Source of the DNA: Alopecurus myosuroides
Lineage: Eukaryota > Streptophyta > Magnoliopsida > Poales > Poaceae
Reading direction: 5' to 3'
DNA length: 64,000 nt
NCBI GenBank assembly: GCA_028641055.1
Contig: CM054060.1
Location: 237,240,833-237,304,832 of the forward strand
Of the stretch, positions 1-11,777 are shown piece after piece. Both the position numbers and the translations under genes were made by a program. The first letter of the stretch is position 1. Each line of letters begins with the position of its first letter. A model generated the notes under the pieces. The model worked only from the letters and a program-made list of their open reading frames with translations. It had not been told where the DNA came from and made no database searches.

Positions 1-508
1 CTTCGGGTGGCTCGGTTGATCCTGACATGCAGACTTGAGCCAGATATGGCCCGCGAGTCCTAGGCGTAGATTGACAAGTTTTGCCCACCCGAGAAGGTTC
101 TTCAGCTGAGATAGTACGGAAGTTGCGAGTGCTGGGGCGGATAGATCTGCCGCTGGGCGCTAGATCACGATCAGCGTTGTTGGGTGGCGAGTCGAAGGAT
201 GCCGAGCTTGAGATGGACTCGGAGTCCGATTCCCCGAGATCGGCCTGCTCGGAGAGGTGCAGGATTCCTGCTTTGTTGGCGTGGAAGTGGAGGCTCCCGA
301 ACGTCAGGCTGACGCTCTTCTCCAATCCGCTGAACACCGGGCGCGATTCCGGCGAGTGTAGCGCGAAGGTGATCGACCCGAATCGGATTGGATCTATTGG
401 AGTCGAGGTTCCAGGGCTCCAGCTGAAGGTTGGCGATGATGAGGCCGAAGATGCCGTAGATCCAGCGCCCTCCGTTCCCACAGACGGCGCCAATTGTTGA
501 ATAGACAT
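1..508 (-). CDS. Gag N-terminal region, partial
   Basis: Structural protein of the retrotransposon. Read on the minus strand from an ATG at 506-508, inside the LTR, the frame crosses the primer binding site and stays open to the window edge. It matches the N-terminus of the Tat 1 gag: the stretch containing ESRPVF, LEKSV and LTFGS is shared, as is an SAEEPSRV-like block near 90-110. An upstream ATG in the LTR near 528-530 is in another frame. The gag core domain is outside the window. Start choice is an inference from the same layout in the two complete Tat elements. Confidence 0.65.
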   Translation of the reverse strand, partial: MSIQQLAPSVGTEGAGSTASSASSSPTFSWSPGTSTPIDPIRFGSITFALHSPESRPVFSGLEKSVSLTFGSLHFHANKAGILHLSEQADLGESDSESISSSASFDSPPNNADRDLAPSGRSIRPSTRNFRTISAEEPSRVGKTCQSTPRTRGPYLAQVCMSGSTEPPE

Positions 509-983
509 CTCAACAAATCCCTCGGATGAACCGACATGGTTTTGCTTAGGAGAACGTGTAGGCGCTGGTGACGATCGTCGGCTAACAGGGGGCAAGATTT
601 ACCTAGGTCCGGGGCCCTCGTAGAGGTAAAACCCTTACTCCTGCTCTGTCGATCTGTATTATCAATAGATCGGTTACAATGAGGGTGCTCGAATCGAGAG
701 TATGATCTCGAGTTCAAGGCTTTGGTGGTGCGTGATTGCTTGGATCCCCCTCTCGGTGGTTCTCCTGGCCTTATATAGGTAGCCAGGTCTCAAACCGTAC
801 CCGGGGGGGTTACAAACCCTAGCTTAGGTCGGTTACAAGTTTCCTTCTTGACCCACAAGGCTTTGCGGGTGGGCCTTCGATTGGGCCTTCTAGAACTGTT
901 AGTGTCACCTTTCCTTGGGCTTAGGTCTTGGGCCTTGGACCGGGTAGCCTCACCCGATAGGTCCAGGACGCATCCCCTCGTCA
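495..983 (-). repeat. LTR (5' LTR of the partial Tat-like element)
   Basis: Starts TG at 495 and ends CA at 983 on the plus strand, 489 bp, close to the 491 bp of the Tat 1 LTRs. A TATA-like CTTATATAGG (read on the other strand as CCTATATAAG) lies near 770. The inner edge abuts the primer binding site. Confidence 0.8.
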
Positions 984-1467
984 CCCTCTTCCATGGAGGA
1001 ACCGCATGGGGAAGAAGATGCCTGGAAGATGGAGGGAATGGATCCGGAGAGCACCCCGGATTCTCCGGTGGTTGGATCTCCTTCGGCGAGGAAGAGGAGG
1101 CGTCAGGGAGCAGTGGAGAGGGAGACGCCGGGGTGGAGGGGAAGTTTTGATCCGGCCCCCAAAAATTCGGCAAACGAGCCGGTGGGCACCTGCAAGCCTC
1201 ATACCATCCCAGACAGCCTCTGATCTTCACTTAGCCTCTGGCCACTGAATAATTCGGCCAAAAAGTTGGTGGGCTTCTGCAAGCCCCACACCTAGGACCT
1301 TAGCCGTTTTCCACTTCTGGTTCTCAGGGCGGATTATCCGGCCTCCGGAATATCCGGCATTTTCAGGCCAGAAACACCTTCTAGACCAAAGGTAGAAATA
1401 TGGGATTTCCTTTGACTTTTTTGGTGCTTGGTGGTTTCTAAGATGTACCTGTAAATGAGATTTTTTT
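984..1467. other. Unclassified spacer with an imperfect direct repeat
   Basis: No gene recognised. Two similar blocks of about 47 bp lie at about 1164-1210 and 1251-1297, both beginning AATTCGGC and containing GGTGGGC and CTGCAAGCC. The GC-rich part (1000-1150) has overlapping ORFs on both strands with no recognisable domain. It may be LTR or leader sequence of another decayed element. Confidence 0.4.
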
Positions 1468-4190
1468 GAAATGGGGTGCCCCAAGCCTCTGCATCAGACT
1501 GATGCACACAGCTTTCATTGAATAAAAATCATCCAAGTATAAGTTACAACCAGCACAGCAAAAGCAACAGATGCTCAGGCACTACAAAGTACTGCTCCTA
1601 GAATAAGCCAACGAAACTCCAGCAAAATAGGGCTACACATATATAAAACGTCTAGTGTGCAACTAGTCACCCTTGTTGAAGATAGACCGAATGACCTCCA
1701 TCAACCGAGTGTAACCAGAGTCCAAACGTTCTCGCTGATCCTCCGACAGAAGTTACGACCACATGTTACTCTAGTGAGTAGCCTGATGGACAACCTGCAA
1801 AGAATTCTCAGCCCTCTCGTTGTTAAAAACTATATCATTTTGATAATTCCAATTTTCCCAAAGCGTATCACATATACCTATGCGTATAAAATATTTAGTA
1901 TTTTTATCCACCCCATATAACCAATTGTCAAACATATTAGATACACTAAGTGGAGGTGAAATACTAAAAGTAAAATGCACTAGAGGCTAAATCTTCTTAG
2001 CAAAATCACAGGAAATAAAGAGGTGTTCTACGGTCTCTACCGCACCAGAAAAGATACAGTTTGTACATCCATTCCATCTCCTCTTTGCTAAATTATCTTT
2101 TGTCGGCAATTCTTTCCTGGAAACAAACCACATAAAAATATAAATCTTGAGAGGCACTGTTAATTTCCACAAATACTTACGGAGGAATCTGACATTGCCA
2201 TTCATGAGATCTTCGTAAAAAGATTTACCGTGGATGATCCGGAAGTAGTTAGTTTCCACTTGATGATATCCTCAGCATCTGATAAATTAACTCACATAAG
2301 TCTATCAACCATATGCAATCAGGCTTCCTATATTTCCCCCACCATCCGGAAGGGTGTGACCAAGCACTTAGAACACTAAGATTTTTTTTTGCCGCACAAT
2401 TGCAAACAATGAAGGATATTGAGATGCTAAAGATGAATCCCCAACCACTTATCCTCCCAAAATCTAATACCCTCCCCATTGCCAAGTGAAAACTTAATAC
2501 GATAAAAAAAACTCATTTTAACTCTCATTATTCCTTTCCAAAAAAGTAGAATCAGTGGGCTTAGCCTCAATCTTGGCTAGAATTTTTCCTCTAATATATT
2601 TGTTTCTAAGCAATTCGTGCCACACCCCGTCTTCTGTTAACAATTTAAACAAACATTTACATCGGAGGCATTGATTCTCGATATCAAGAACCTCAATACC
2701 TTATCCTCCTTCGTCCTTAGGACAACAAAGAATATTTCATTTTGTGAGGCGATATTTCTTTTTAGCATTATCACTCTACCAAAAGAATGGAGATCTATAA
2801 AAAAAACTGTTCCGCGCCCCAACGGGAACCTCAAAGAAAGATAAAAGGAACATGGGTAAAATAGTTAAAACTGAATTGGTTTAAACCAGCCGATCACCGT
2901 ATGATAATAATTTACCAAGCCACGAAGTTAATTTTTTTCTCAAAACGATCATCAACAAGTTTCCACTCCTTATTAAGTAGCCCCTGATGATGAGTCGGGA
3001 TACCAAGGTATCAGAAAGGAATTGCACCAACCTCACATCCAAAGATGCATCGGTACTCATCCATAATATTCGACGCCTTCTCAAAACAGAAGATCTCGCT
3101 GTTATGAAAGTTAATTTTCAACCCAGATAATTGTTCAAACATAGACAAACTCAATTTCAAGTTGATAGCCTTTTCAGTGTCATGCTCTAAGAATAAGATT
3201 GTATCGTCCGCATATTGAAGAATCGATATTCCTCCTTCCACTAAGTGAGGCATGAGTCCTCCCACCTGGTTGTCCTCCTTTCCCGAGCAATAAGGACAAC
3301 CAACATATCATCCACCAGGTTAAACAATTGGAGACAACGGATCTCCTTGGCGCGAACCTTTTAAAGTTTGGAAAAAAGACCAATGTCATTATTTACCCGA
3401 ATTCCAACACTCCCTCCTTGCACAAAACGCGCCACCCAGTCACACCATTGTGACTTGAAACCTTTCATACGCAAAGTTTTTTGGAGAAAATCTCAGTGAA
3501 CCTTATCATATGCCTTCTCGAAATCAATCTTCAAGAGGACCCCATCCATTTTCTTCCTATGAAGCTCATGGATGGTTTCATGAAGCACAACCACACCTTC
3601 TAAGATATTTCTTCTAGAAAGAAAAGCTGATTGAGATGGTTTAATAACTTTCTGCGCAATGGTAGTAACTCTATTTGTACCCACCTTAGTAAAAATCTTA
3701 AAACTCACATTTAAAAGACAAATTGGCCTATATTGCTCAATTCTGCAAGCATCCTCCTTTTTTGGGGAAGAAGGGTAATGACACCAAAGTTCAAATTAAA
3801 TAAAAGAAGTTTTCTTTCATGCAGTTGTCCAAACAATCCCATCAAGATACCCTTGATAACTTCCCAAAAGTGCTGATAAAATTTCCTCTAGAAACCCATA
3901 AGGTCCAATAGCCTTATTATGCTCCATTTGAGAAATAGCCGAGAAAACCTCCTCTTACGAAAAAGGAGAAGTGAGGAACCGAATCTCAACGAGTGAAACT
4001 TGAGGAAAATCCTCAATCAAAGATTCCATTAATGAAAAGGATGTAGGAGCCGATGCCCCAAACAATTTTTTATAATATTCAGAGATAAAAACCTTCAAGT
4101 TCTCTTGACCAACAAACATATCCTCATCTTGCTCCAACTGAAATATTCTCGAAGCGACCTTCACAATGAAATACATTAAAGAGGCCATAC
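1468..4190 (-). mobile_element. 5'-truncated, decayed L1-like LINE
   Basis: Fragments of a non-LTR reverse transcriptase lie in order on the minus strand: linker region (3955-4188), RT fingers/palm (3493-3708), RT with the YADD box (3011-3265), and C-terminal zf-RVT-like segments (1987-2259, 1771-1980). The 3' end is near 1468, where the plus strand has a T-run (1461-1467) equivalent to a poly(A) tail. The endonuclease and ORF1 are absent, as expected for 5' truncation. The upstream boundary is approximate and I found no target duplication. Confidence 0.8.
1771..4188 (-). pseudogene. LINE ORF2 remnant (reverse transcriptase and zf-RVT), multiply broken
   Basis: Would have encoded the reverse transcriptase that copies LINE RNA at a nicked target. 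Visible motifs: the DFEKAYDKV block near 3495-3520, the QYADDTILF catalytic box near 3195-3225, followed by LSGLKINFHNSE near 3100-3135, then a zf-RVT-type segment with VPLKIYIFMW near 2130-2160. These occur in at least three frames with stops between them, so no full protein can be made. It resembles the better-preserved LINE ORF2 at 40900-44557, for example in the blocks around the RT box. No N-terminal endonuclease is present. Confidence 0.8.
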
Positions 4191-5862
4191 ATTGTTCGAT
4201 ACGTCAGATAAATCCAAGCGACAAAATCAAGTTCACATACTAACTAACCCTTTTTCAGACCATTTGAGATGCTACAGCCAACCACAAACCCAAGCCTGCT
4301 CAATATACACAAAATATGCATGATATACGGTTTCCATACTACCACCAGGTGTTAAAGTATTCCTAGTGATAAACAAAAGGTAGCCAAGAACTAACTAAGC
4401 TCATGGCCTGCAGATCCACCAACAAAAGGTGATTTTTTAATAGAATTACCGGACCGCGTCTGATTGTGCAATTAGTTCCACCCTAAAAGAAATTAGGTCC
4501 AGCAAGGATAAAAAACCCAAACAGGATCGATATCGCTCCTATCTGATACCCCTTTCATAATGGGCCGTATTCCAAGCCGCCCATTAACATGGCCACTATT
4601 ATCTCTTCTTACCTCAAAATAAAATATGACCAGTTTCTAGAAAAATCTTAAATTCTGATTTAGGAAAGAACATTTTCACGAATATTATTTTGGAAATTTG
4701 AGAAAAAAATATACAACGAGGTAAAAAAAATCCTCACTGGATAGAAAAAAAAAGTTTGCATAGTTCAAATAAGTGTTCAAGATGTCAAAAATATTGTTCA
4801 TGTGGATTAAAATAAATTCATACGCGAAAGATTTTTTTAAATAGGAATAGTGTTTATGATTTAAAAATTGTTTATGAGTTAAAACTCTTATTGCGCAAAA
4901 TATGTTAATATTACTTCTAAAATCATAAATAAAAGGGGGAAATAAAAATTAAACATAACATAATAAAATGAGACTAAAATGAACATTAAAAGGGAAAAAA
5001 CAACAGAAAATGAAAACAAAAGTAGCCATTCAGGCCGCCGGGCCACTGGACATAGCGGGCGGTCCACTCCGCCAGGATTAGCCTTTTGCCGTCCAAAATT
5101 CGATCGGAGACGCACCGGATCAGCTAAGCAAACTTTTTCCTCAAAAAAAAAAAGCTAAGCAAACTTTTGATAGCGGCTGCTAGAGACTCCGGTGCGATTG
5201 CCGGCAGACGTCCGCCTGCATAGCTAAACAAAAGGCGTAAATGAAAAACTCGTCGAAAAAAAGAGACTGTACCTTGGGCAGGTGGCCGGCCTATCAGGCA
5301 CGACGCCCACATACTATTCCATGGCGGGCCGGCCTAACAAGGCATTTTCCACTTTCTCATTATTTCCCGTTGATGTTGTGTTATAGTGTGTTGATGATCA
5401 AGAAATACTGGAGGCGTTTGCATGCAGGGAAGCTCTTGCCCCAGCAGAAGATTTACAACTCAGAAGTATCTAAGTGGCCTGCGACTGCTTGACGGTGCTC
5501 ACGAACCTGAAGGGCAAGAGCCTAGGCAGATATGGCCACATAATCAGAGGTGAAAAATGTCGGGCGGCAAGGCAATCATTGGAGCTTCAGAGTTCTGCCA
5601 CGAGCGGAAATATACAAACATGGAAGCTCACAGCCTTGCTCAGACAGCCCTGTATGAGTCTGTCGGCCGGCCATGTTCGTTTCGGCGCGGTGCCTGAGGC
5701 GTTCTGTACGTATCCCGACAGTCGAAGCAACACACTAATTAACAGAAATAATGAGCACCACTGAGAAAACGAAATTTCGAATCAATTTTTTTCCGAAAAA
5801 TCGTCGTCTCTAGCTCAGCCTTTCGCAACTCCGAATTTTAAACGCTAGAGAAGAAGTGGCGG
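4191..5862. other. Unclassified spacer
   Basis: AT-rich sequence to about 5010, then a more GC-rich stretch (5030-5330). No ORF with a recognisable domain. The only structure I could define is the duplicated 16-mer around a short A-run at 5122-5168. Confidence 0.4.
5122..5168 (+). repeat. Direct 16-bp repeat flanking a 15-bp A-rich insert
   Basis: AGCTAAGCAAACTTTT occurs at 5122-5137 and again at 5153-5168; between them is TCCTC followed by ten A. This is the layout of a target-primed reverse transcription event reduced to a poly(A) tail. Confidence 0.5.
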
Positions 5863-5867
5863 AACAC

Positions 5868-6656
5868 AACTGAATTCCGTGAAACCACAGCACACTTTAC
5901 TCATCATCAGTTAGAGTATAAATACAGGGATCGCAAGGCATGCAGTGCATGCGCGCCGAGTGCGCAGAGCGTGCCATCGTGCCCAACGGAGGAAATTGCA
6001 CATAACACGAACTATTAGGGCTTTTGTTGCAGGAAACCATAACCCTATCATTTTTTGGCACAAAACACCAATGTTTGGGGTAATTACTTGCACAGAACAC
6101 AAAATACGTTTTGAGAGGTAATTAACTATCTAGGCCCAACCAGGACACCAAAATATATACATAGATAAGTATGTTCTAAATGCTCTATCTTTGTATAAGA
6201 TGTTTTACGATGCCTTTTGTAAATTTCTATTAAAAACAATTATCTGTCTAAATACCAAGAGGCCACGGTGGTGTCCCATTTGGTCAAAAAAATAAGCTGT
6301 AAAAAGTTATGTATATGAAAATAATCATGCTCTCTATCCGGGAGTCTAACATGTTTGGTGCCAAGTTAGTTAATTATCTCCGAAAAATAATCATGAAAAT
6401 AACCACACAGTTAATTACCTCTCAAAACACATTTTGTGTTCTGCGCAAATAATTACCCCAAACATTGGTGTTTTGTGCAAAAAACTGCTAGGGTTGTGGT
6501 TTGGTGCAAAAAATGCCCCAATAGTTGGTGTTATGTGCAATTTCCTCTGCCCAACGGCATGCCGTGATGCTAGCTATGGCTATCCTATCCTACGGACCGA
6601 GTCAGGTAGTTACAGTGAGACGTTACAACAAGTCGTGACAGCTACATACTTCAACA
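5868..6656 (-). repeat. 3' LTR of Copia 2, split by a MITE
   Basis: LTR sequence at 5868-5988 continues at 6557-6656. Without the insert and its 9-bp duplication it is about 221 bp, matching the 218-bp 5' LTR. The inner edge at 6656 abuts a C-rich tract (polypurine on the minus strand). Confidence 0.9.
5989..6547. mobile_element. Mutator-type MITE with about 138-bp terminal inverted repeats
   Basis: The ends begin GAGGAAATTGCACATAACAC and are imperfect inverted repeats for about 138 bp (5989-6126 against about 6410-6547). The 9-bp sequence TGCCCAACG flanks both sides (5980-5988, 6548-6556), the duplication length typical of Mutator elements. The 559-bp element has no transposase and is non-autonomous. 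It sits inside the Copia 2 3' LTR; the 5' LTR has the empty site with a single copy. Confidence 0.9.
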
Positions 6657-9600
6657 TCCCCCCTCAGTGTGAACATCGTTGGGAAAGATGTTTAGACTGA
6701 ACCGAAAGTCTCTGAACAGCGCTGTTGGCAGCCCTTTGGTGAACACATCCGCAAACTGGCATGCCGATGGAACATGGAGTACCTTGGCCTCCCCGAGTGT
6801 CACTCGATCCCTGACAAAGTGGAGGTCTATCTCGACGTGCTTGGTGCGTTGATGTTGTACTGGATTTGACGAAAGATACATGGCCGAAACATTGTCACAG
6901 TAGATGAGTGTGGCTCGCTGTGGTGGACGACGAAGTTCAGACAGCAGTGCCGTAGCCAACAGGATTCGGCAACACAGTTCGCCACCGCCCGGTATTCAGC
7001 CTCCGCGCTCGACCGCGACACCGTGGCTTGCCGTTTTGAAGACCAAGAAACCAAGTTATCTCCCAAGAACACACAGAAGCCCGAGGTGGACTTGCGCGTA
7101 TCGGGGCAGCCGGCCCAATCGGCGTCACTGTAGGCCAGTAGATCATGGGACGATGATCGATAGAATTGAAGACAATAGTGAGAAGTACCTTTGAGATATC
7201 GGAGCACTTGCTTGATCAACTGAAAATGGGATGTGGTGGGTGCGTGCATGAAGAGACAAATTTGTTGGACGGCAAAGGAAATGTCAGGGCGTGTGAGTGT
7301 TAGGTACTGTAGGGCTCCGGCTAGGCTGCGATAAAGTGGTGGATCTGCAAAGGGATGGCCATCACGAAGAGAGGGTTTGGAGCCAGAGTCGACGGGTGTA
7401 GACAAGGGGTTGCAATTTAGCATGTTGGCACGTTCCAATATCTCGAGTGTGTACTGCTGTTGTGACAAGAATAAGCCGGAGTGGTTGGTGTGTACATTGA
7501 TGCCTAGGAAATGGTGAAGGTCACCGAGGTTGGTCATGGAAAACTTTGTGGATAGGGAGGTTATGATGGAGGTGAGGAGTGTGGTGGTGTTGTCTGTCAA
7601 GATGATGTCATCTACGTATAGGAGTAGGTAGGCAATGTCAGAACCACGATGGAGAAAACAAAGAAGAATCGCAACGTGAGGCAGAAAAACCAAGTGTGAG
7701 AAGATAAGTGGTGAATTGGGTGAACCATGTGCGTGGAGCTTGCTTGAGCCCATAGAGGGACTTGTAAAGGCGGCAAACATGGTTGGGGAGAGATGAGTCC
7801 ACAAACCCCGATGGCTGCTGGCAGTACATGGTTTCTTGGAGGTCTCCATGAAGAAAGGCGTTCTTCACGTCCAATTGATTGATTGGCCAAGCTTGGGTCG
7901 TGGCCAGGGCCAACACGACACGAATGGTAGCCGGTTTCACAACCGGACTAAAAGTCTCCCCATAATCCACACCGGCATGCTGCGTAAATCCTCGAAGCAC
8001 CCATGTTCCTTTGTACCTTGAGAGAGACCCGTCGGGGTTCAGCTTATGGCGATATATCCACTTCCCTGTAACAACATTGGCACCTGCAGGACAAGGAATC
8101 AAAGTCCACGTATCATTCCGCAACAACGCGTTATATTCATCGAGCATGGCAGTGTGCCAATTCGGATCTTTGAGAGCTTGGCGGTAAGAGAAGGGCAAAG
8201 GTGAAATCGGAGAGGTTGTGGTGGTGGCAGATAAATTAAACAGGCGTTTTGGCATTAAGAAACCCTTTTTGGCTCTGGTGTGCATCCTGTGTGCGTTTTC
8301 GGGTGGCTGTATCGGGACTGCATGGGGTGGTAGGACATGGTGAGGTGGCAACGCGGGAGTGGATGGGGGCGTGGGCAAGTGGCCGACCGGCGCACTTGGC
8401 GAGGAGGATCCGCTCGTGGGCAATGAGTGCGACGCGGTTTCGCTGCCACCGGCAATCATTGGCGTGGCAGGCGAGGGAGATTCGATCTGCGGAGATCCCG
8501 AGGTGGATGCGGCAGGTGAGTGCAGAACACGGATCTCAGCGCTGATTCGGGCGGGATTTGGTGTGGCTGAGGGAGTTGTGGGTTGCGGTGTGGCTGGGTG
8601 CGGTGCACTGTACGGAAAAACGGACTCGTCAAAAGTAACGTGGCGGGACACTATCACGCGGCGTGTGGCTAAGTCAAAACACCTATACCCTTTGTGTTCA
8701 GTGGGATACCCGATGAATACACAACGTGTGGACCGAGGTTGTAGTTTGTTGGTTGTGGTGGCATAAAGGTTGAGATAACACAAACATCCGAATGTGCGCA
8801 AGTGTGTGTAGGTGGGATACTGGTCGTGCAAGCGAAAGAATGGTGTATCATGTGCTATGGTGCGTGAGGGGCGTATGTTAAGTAGATGGTTTGCGGTATG
8901 TAGGGATTCTACCCAAAAAGTTGGAGGAAGGAGGGCTTGAACAAGGAGAGTGAGGACAACATTATTAGTGGTTCGAAGCATGCGTTCGGCCTTGCCGTTT
9001 TGTGGGGAAGTGTGAGGGCAGGAGAAGCGAAAGGAAATGTCGTTGGTTGTGAAGAAGGATCGTAGCGTATGGTTGAGAAATTCACCTCCGTTGTCGCATT
9101 GAACGCGTTGGATGGTTTTGGAAAATTGGGTTTTGACATACACGAAGAAATTTTGTAATGTAGACGCGGTGTCGGATTTGTTGCGTAAGAGGAAGGCCCA
9201 CGACTAATGAGAGAAGTCATCTAGCACAATCAAATAATAATTATATCCAGAGAAACTTGTAATTGGGAATGTCCATAAATCACAAAGTGTAAGTTGAAAT
9301 GGAGCGGTGGTAGAGGTGAGAGAGGTGGGGAATGGTAGCCTAGGTTGTCATCCGAGCTGACAAGCTTCACAAATGGAAGGTGGGGAGCTAGGATTATTAC
9401 ATGGTTCGGGAAAAAGAGAGGAAAAGCGAGAAAGACTAGTTGCACTAGGGTGGCCAAGCCGTCTATGCCATAACTCTCGTGTGTTCACGGGCGGAGCGTC
9501 GTGGAGGCGAAGCTGGCCACGACCCCCCCCCCCCCTTTCAAATTGCAAATCACTACTTATCACGTATACTCACCACTTGGGCTCAGCCCATTAGCAGGTA

Positions 9601-10679
9601 GCAGCCCATTTTCTTTTCTCTTTTCTCGTTTGACCACAAAGAAGGGAAGCCGATTGCACAGTTGCCCTCGCCCAGTCTGCCACGATGCGTCCGCCTCCAT
9701 GGCGACCCGCCATGCTGCTGATGCGCCCTTGCCTGCTGATTCCTGCTGCACGCCACTACCCATCGCCCTAGTTCCGTAGGTGTAGGTTATAACGCTAGTC
9801 CTGCAGGTTGGAACGCTTGCCCCTGCCTATGTTAGGGTATGTGTTTTGGTCCTATTTAGCTATGGATTGGTCATATGTGTTCTTCTGTTTGGAGCGCCAA
9901 ACTCTACTTGTCCATAATGCCCATACATCTGACCACTTATATCAACTGTATTTGCGTGAAAATACGTATATATTGTCATGAAACCCCCATTTAGTTCTGC
10001 CTTATATTTTTTCCACGATTATAGCCTTTTTTTTAACGCATATTGGTGTTCTCTACGGAATTGGCCCCTGCTTATGTTTTGCTCACGCTCCGCCACTGCG
10101 TGTGTTGGACACCGTCAAGATAGCATGTGGGGAGTGTAGATCACCGAAGAAGGGGTAGAGTTCGCCACTGCTACTGGAGCGAAGAAGAGTAGTCCGCGTT
10201 GCTAGGTCCTTCACAGAGAAACCATTAGGGTCAAATTCAATACAACAATTATTATCGCGAGTGAATCTACGAACAGAGATCAGATTTTGAATGGCAGAAG
10301 GAACATTGTTGAGGTGGAAGGGACGGTTGGTGAGTATGGTAGAACCGACAGAAGAAATAGCCATCTCAGATCCGTTGCCAACTAAAATGCTGCGAGAATT
10401 AACGGTTGAAGGAGAGTGAGACGAGGTGAGATTACCCTGACTGTTGGTGACATGTGTAGTTGCCCCAGAATCGACCACCCAGTCGCCGCCGGGTTGGACG
10501 CCGTGAGTGTTGCTTGGCGCGGAGTGGTACATGGTGTTGTAGTCGATGTAGGGCGCCGGTGGGAGTGCAGGCGGTTGTTGTGGCGTCGATGGCTGAGGCG
10601 GGGCAGATGCCATCATGGTGTAATCTTGGAAGTGAGCGCCGGGTCCTTGGCCAAGAACGCTCCCGGCGTTCGGCGGCAC
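6651..10679 (-). pseudogene. Copia 2 pol: protease, integrase, RT, RNase H, broken
   Basis: Catalytic half of the polyprotein. Protease: [11 protein letters not shown] near 10450-10490. Integrase zinc-binding start: WHRRLGH near 9450-9475, interrupted upstream by the hAT element at 9486-10098; the frame is continuous if that insert and one duplication are ignored. Integrase core has VQCDNGGEF and HTSPQNGKAE (9000-9100). RT: QLDVKNAFLHG near 7850-7890 and the LLLYVDDIIL box near 7600-7630. RNase [10 protein letters not shown] near 7090-7130 and the terminal VFTKGLP block near 6730-6750. Frame breaks occur near 7640-7850 (between RT blocks) and 6830-6960 (inside RNase H). A functional polyprotein is not possible. 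Confidence 0.9.
9486..10098. mobile_element. Non-autonomous hAT-type element
   Basis: Flanked by the 8-bp duplication CGTGTGTT (9478-9485 and 10099-10106), the length made by hAT transposases. Short imperfect inverted termini share GGCGGAGCGT (CACGGGCGGAGCGT on the left, CAGTGGCGGAGCGT read inward from the right), resembling plant hAT ends. The 613-bp body has no transposase. Confidence 0.85.
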
Positions 10680-11734
10680 CCACGGTGCTGGACGCGCATG
10701 GTGTTGGGCGCGCCTCTGTGTCCAAACTGCTGCTGCTGTTGTTGATGCCCGTACCCGGGGTTGTAGCCGCCGCGCCCACCGTAGTCACCACGGCCGCGAA
10801 CGCGGCCGTGACCGTGATAGTTGCTGTTGTAGCCGTACTGGTGCTCGTAGCCCGGCCCGTGGTTGCCGTACTGTTGAGATCCGCCGCCGCGCCCGGTTTG
10901 AGGTTGCCAGCCGTCACGACCCTGCTGGCTAGAGCCATAGGAGCTGCGATCACCGCCGCGGGGGCAGAACCGCGCCATGTGGCCTTGTTCTCCGCAGGAG
11001 TAGCAATTTCCGTGGAAACGGAATCCTGGCGTCCCGGAGCTAGGCCCCCCGGTGTGCAGGACCTGGGGAGGGTCCGCGGCCTTTAGCTTCAGCTTCTCCT
11101 CGTCGAGCTGAAGGCGAGACTGGGCCTGCATGAAGGAGGGGAACGTCTTCATTGTTTCGAGAATTTCCTGCTGCACCTTGAATCTGTCGTCGAGGCCCGC
11201 GATCAATCGCATCGTCAGCTTCTTGTCCGTGACCGGTGCGCCAACGTCACTGAGTTGCTCGGCCAGCCCCTTGAGCTTGCGGCAGAACGAGACGACATCC
11301 ATGTCGCCTTGCAATGCGTTGGAGAAGGCTTTGTCGAGGTGGATCTCACGCCCCTCGGCGTTTTCGGTGAAGAAGTGCTTGAGGTTCTGCCATGCCATGT
11401 AGGCAGTGCAGTCGGGCCCCAACAAGATGACGTCCTGCAGCTCGTCGATGATCGTGGTGTAGATCCACAACACGATGTCGGCGTTGGTGGCGCGCCATGC
11501 CTCGTCGGCGACATGAGGCGAGGTCTCCTCCTCGACGTGATCCCGGGTGTTGTACTTGTTGAGGGCGATGAGGAAGAAGTTCCTCCACTTGTTGTAGCTG
11601 CCGACGGAGGCGTCGAGCTTGAACTTGATAAACCTCGTGATGTCTTGGCCATCGGTGGTGGGTGCGGAGGGGAGGAGCTGGACGAGGGAGTTTCCTACTT
11701 GCCTGGTGAGAGAAAGAGAGTCGTCGTCGGCCAT
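10613..11734 (-). pseudogene. Copia 2 gag, frame lost before protease
   Basis: Capsid/nucleocapsid precursor of the copia element. The start at 11734 (MADDDSLSL) is the first in-frame ATG inside the element and lies just 31 bp past the PBS. A retrotransposon gag (UBN2-like) domain covers the first two thirds, with WQNLKHFF and LAEQLSDVGAPV blocks. One CCHC zinc knuckle follows (CYSCGEQGHMARFC, near 10970-11010), then a Gly/Tyr/Gln/Arg-rich tail (10680-10930). The frame runs off after about 10660 into a +1 or -1 frame containing the protease, so this copy cannot make a Gag-Pol fusion without a shift. Whether that was ancestral programmed shifting or decay cannot be told from one copy; the other frame breaks favour decay. 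Confidence 0.8.
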
Positions 11735-11765
11735 GGCGGGTGAGGGGAGGAGGAAGAGAACGTAG

Positions 11766-11777
11766 GCTCTGATACCA
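11766..11777 (-). other. Primer binding site of Copia 2
   Basis: On the minus strand TGGTATCAGAGC, the usual initiator-tRNA-Met complement of copia elements. It touches the LTR edge at 11778 with no gap, which helps fix the LTR boundary. Confidence 0.9.

Larger units (their letters stand above)
1..983 (-). mobile_element. Ty3/gypsy Tat-like LTR retrotransposon, 5' end only (cut by window edge)
   Basis: The minus strand carries a 5' LTR (495-983), a primer binding site (about 476-494, TTGGCGCCGTCTGTGGG) and an open gag frame to the window start. LTR and gag N-terminus are clearly related to Tat 1 (15169-27961): shared blocks include the segment around 620-650 and the TATA region near 770-780, but many substitutions and small indels separate them, so this is a different, more diverged family member. 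The rest of the element lies outside the window, so its second LTR and target duplication cannot be checked. Confidence 0.85.

Noticed and set aside
10460..11743. Long plus-strand ORFs opposite Copia 2 gag
   Set aside because: Shadows of the GC-rich gag frame, no recognisable domain or start context.
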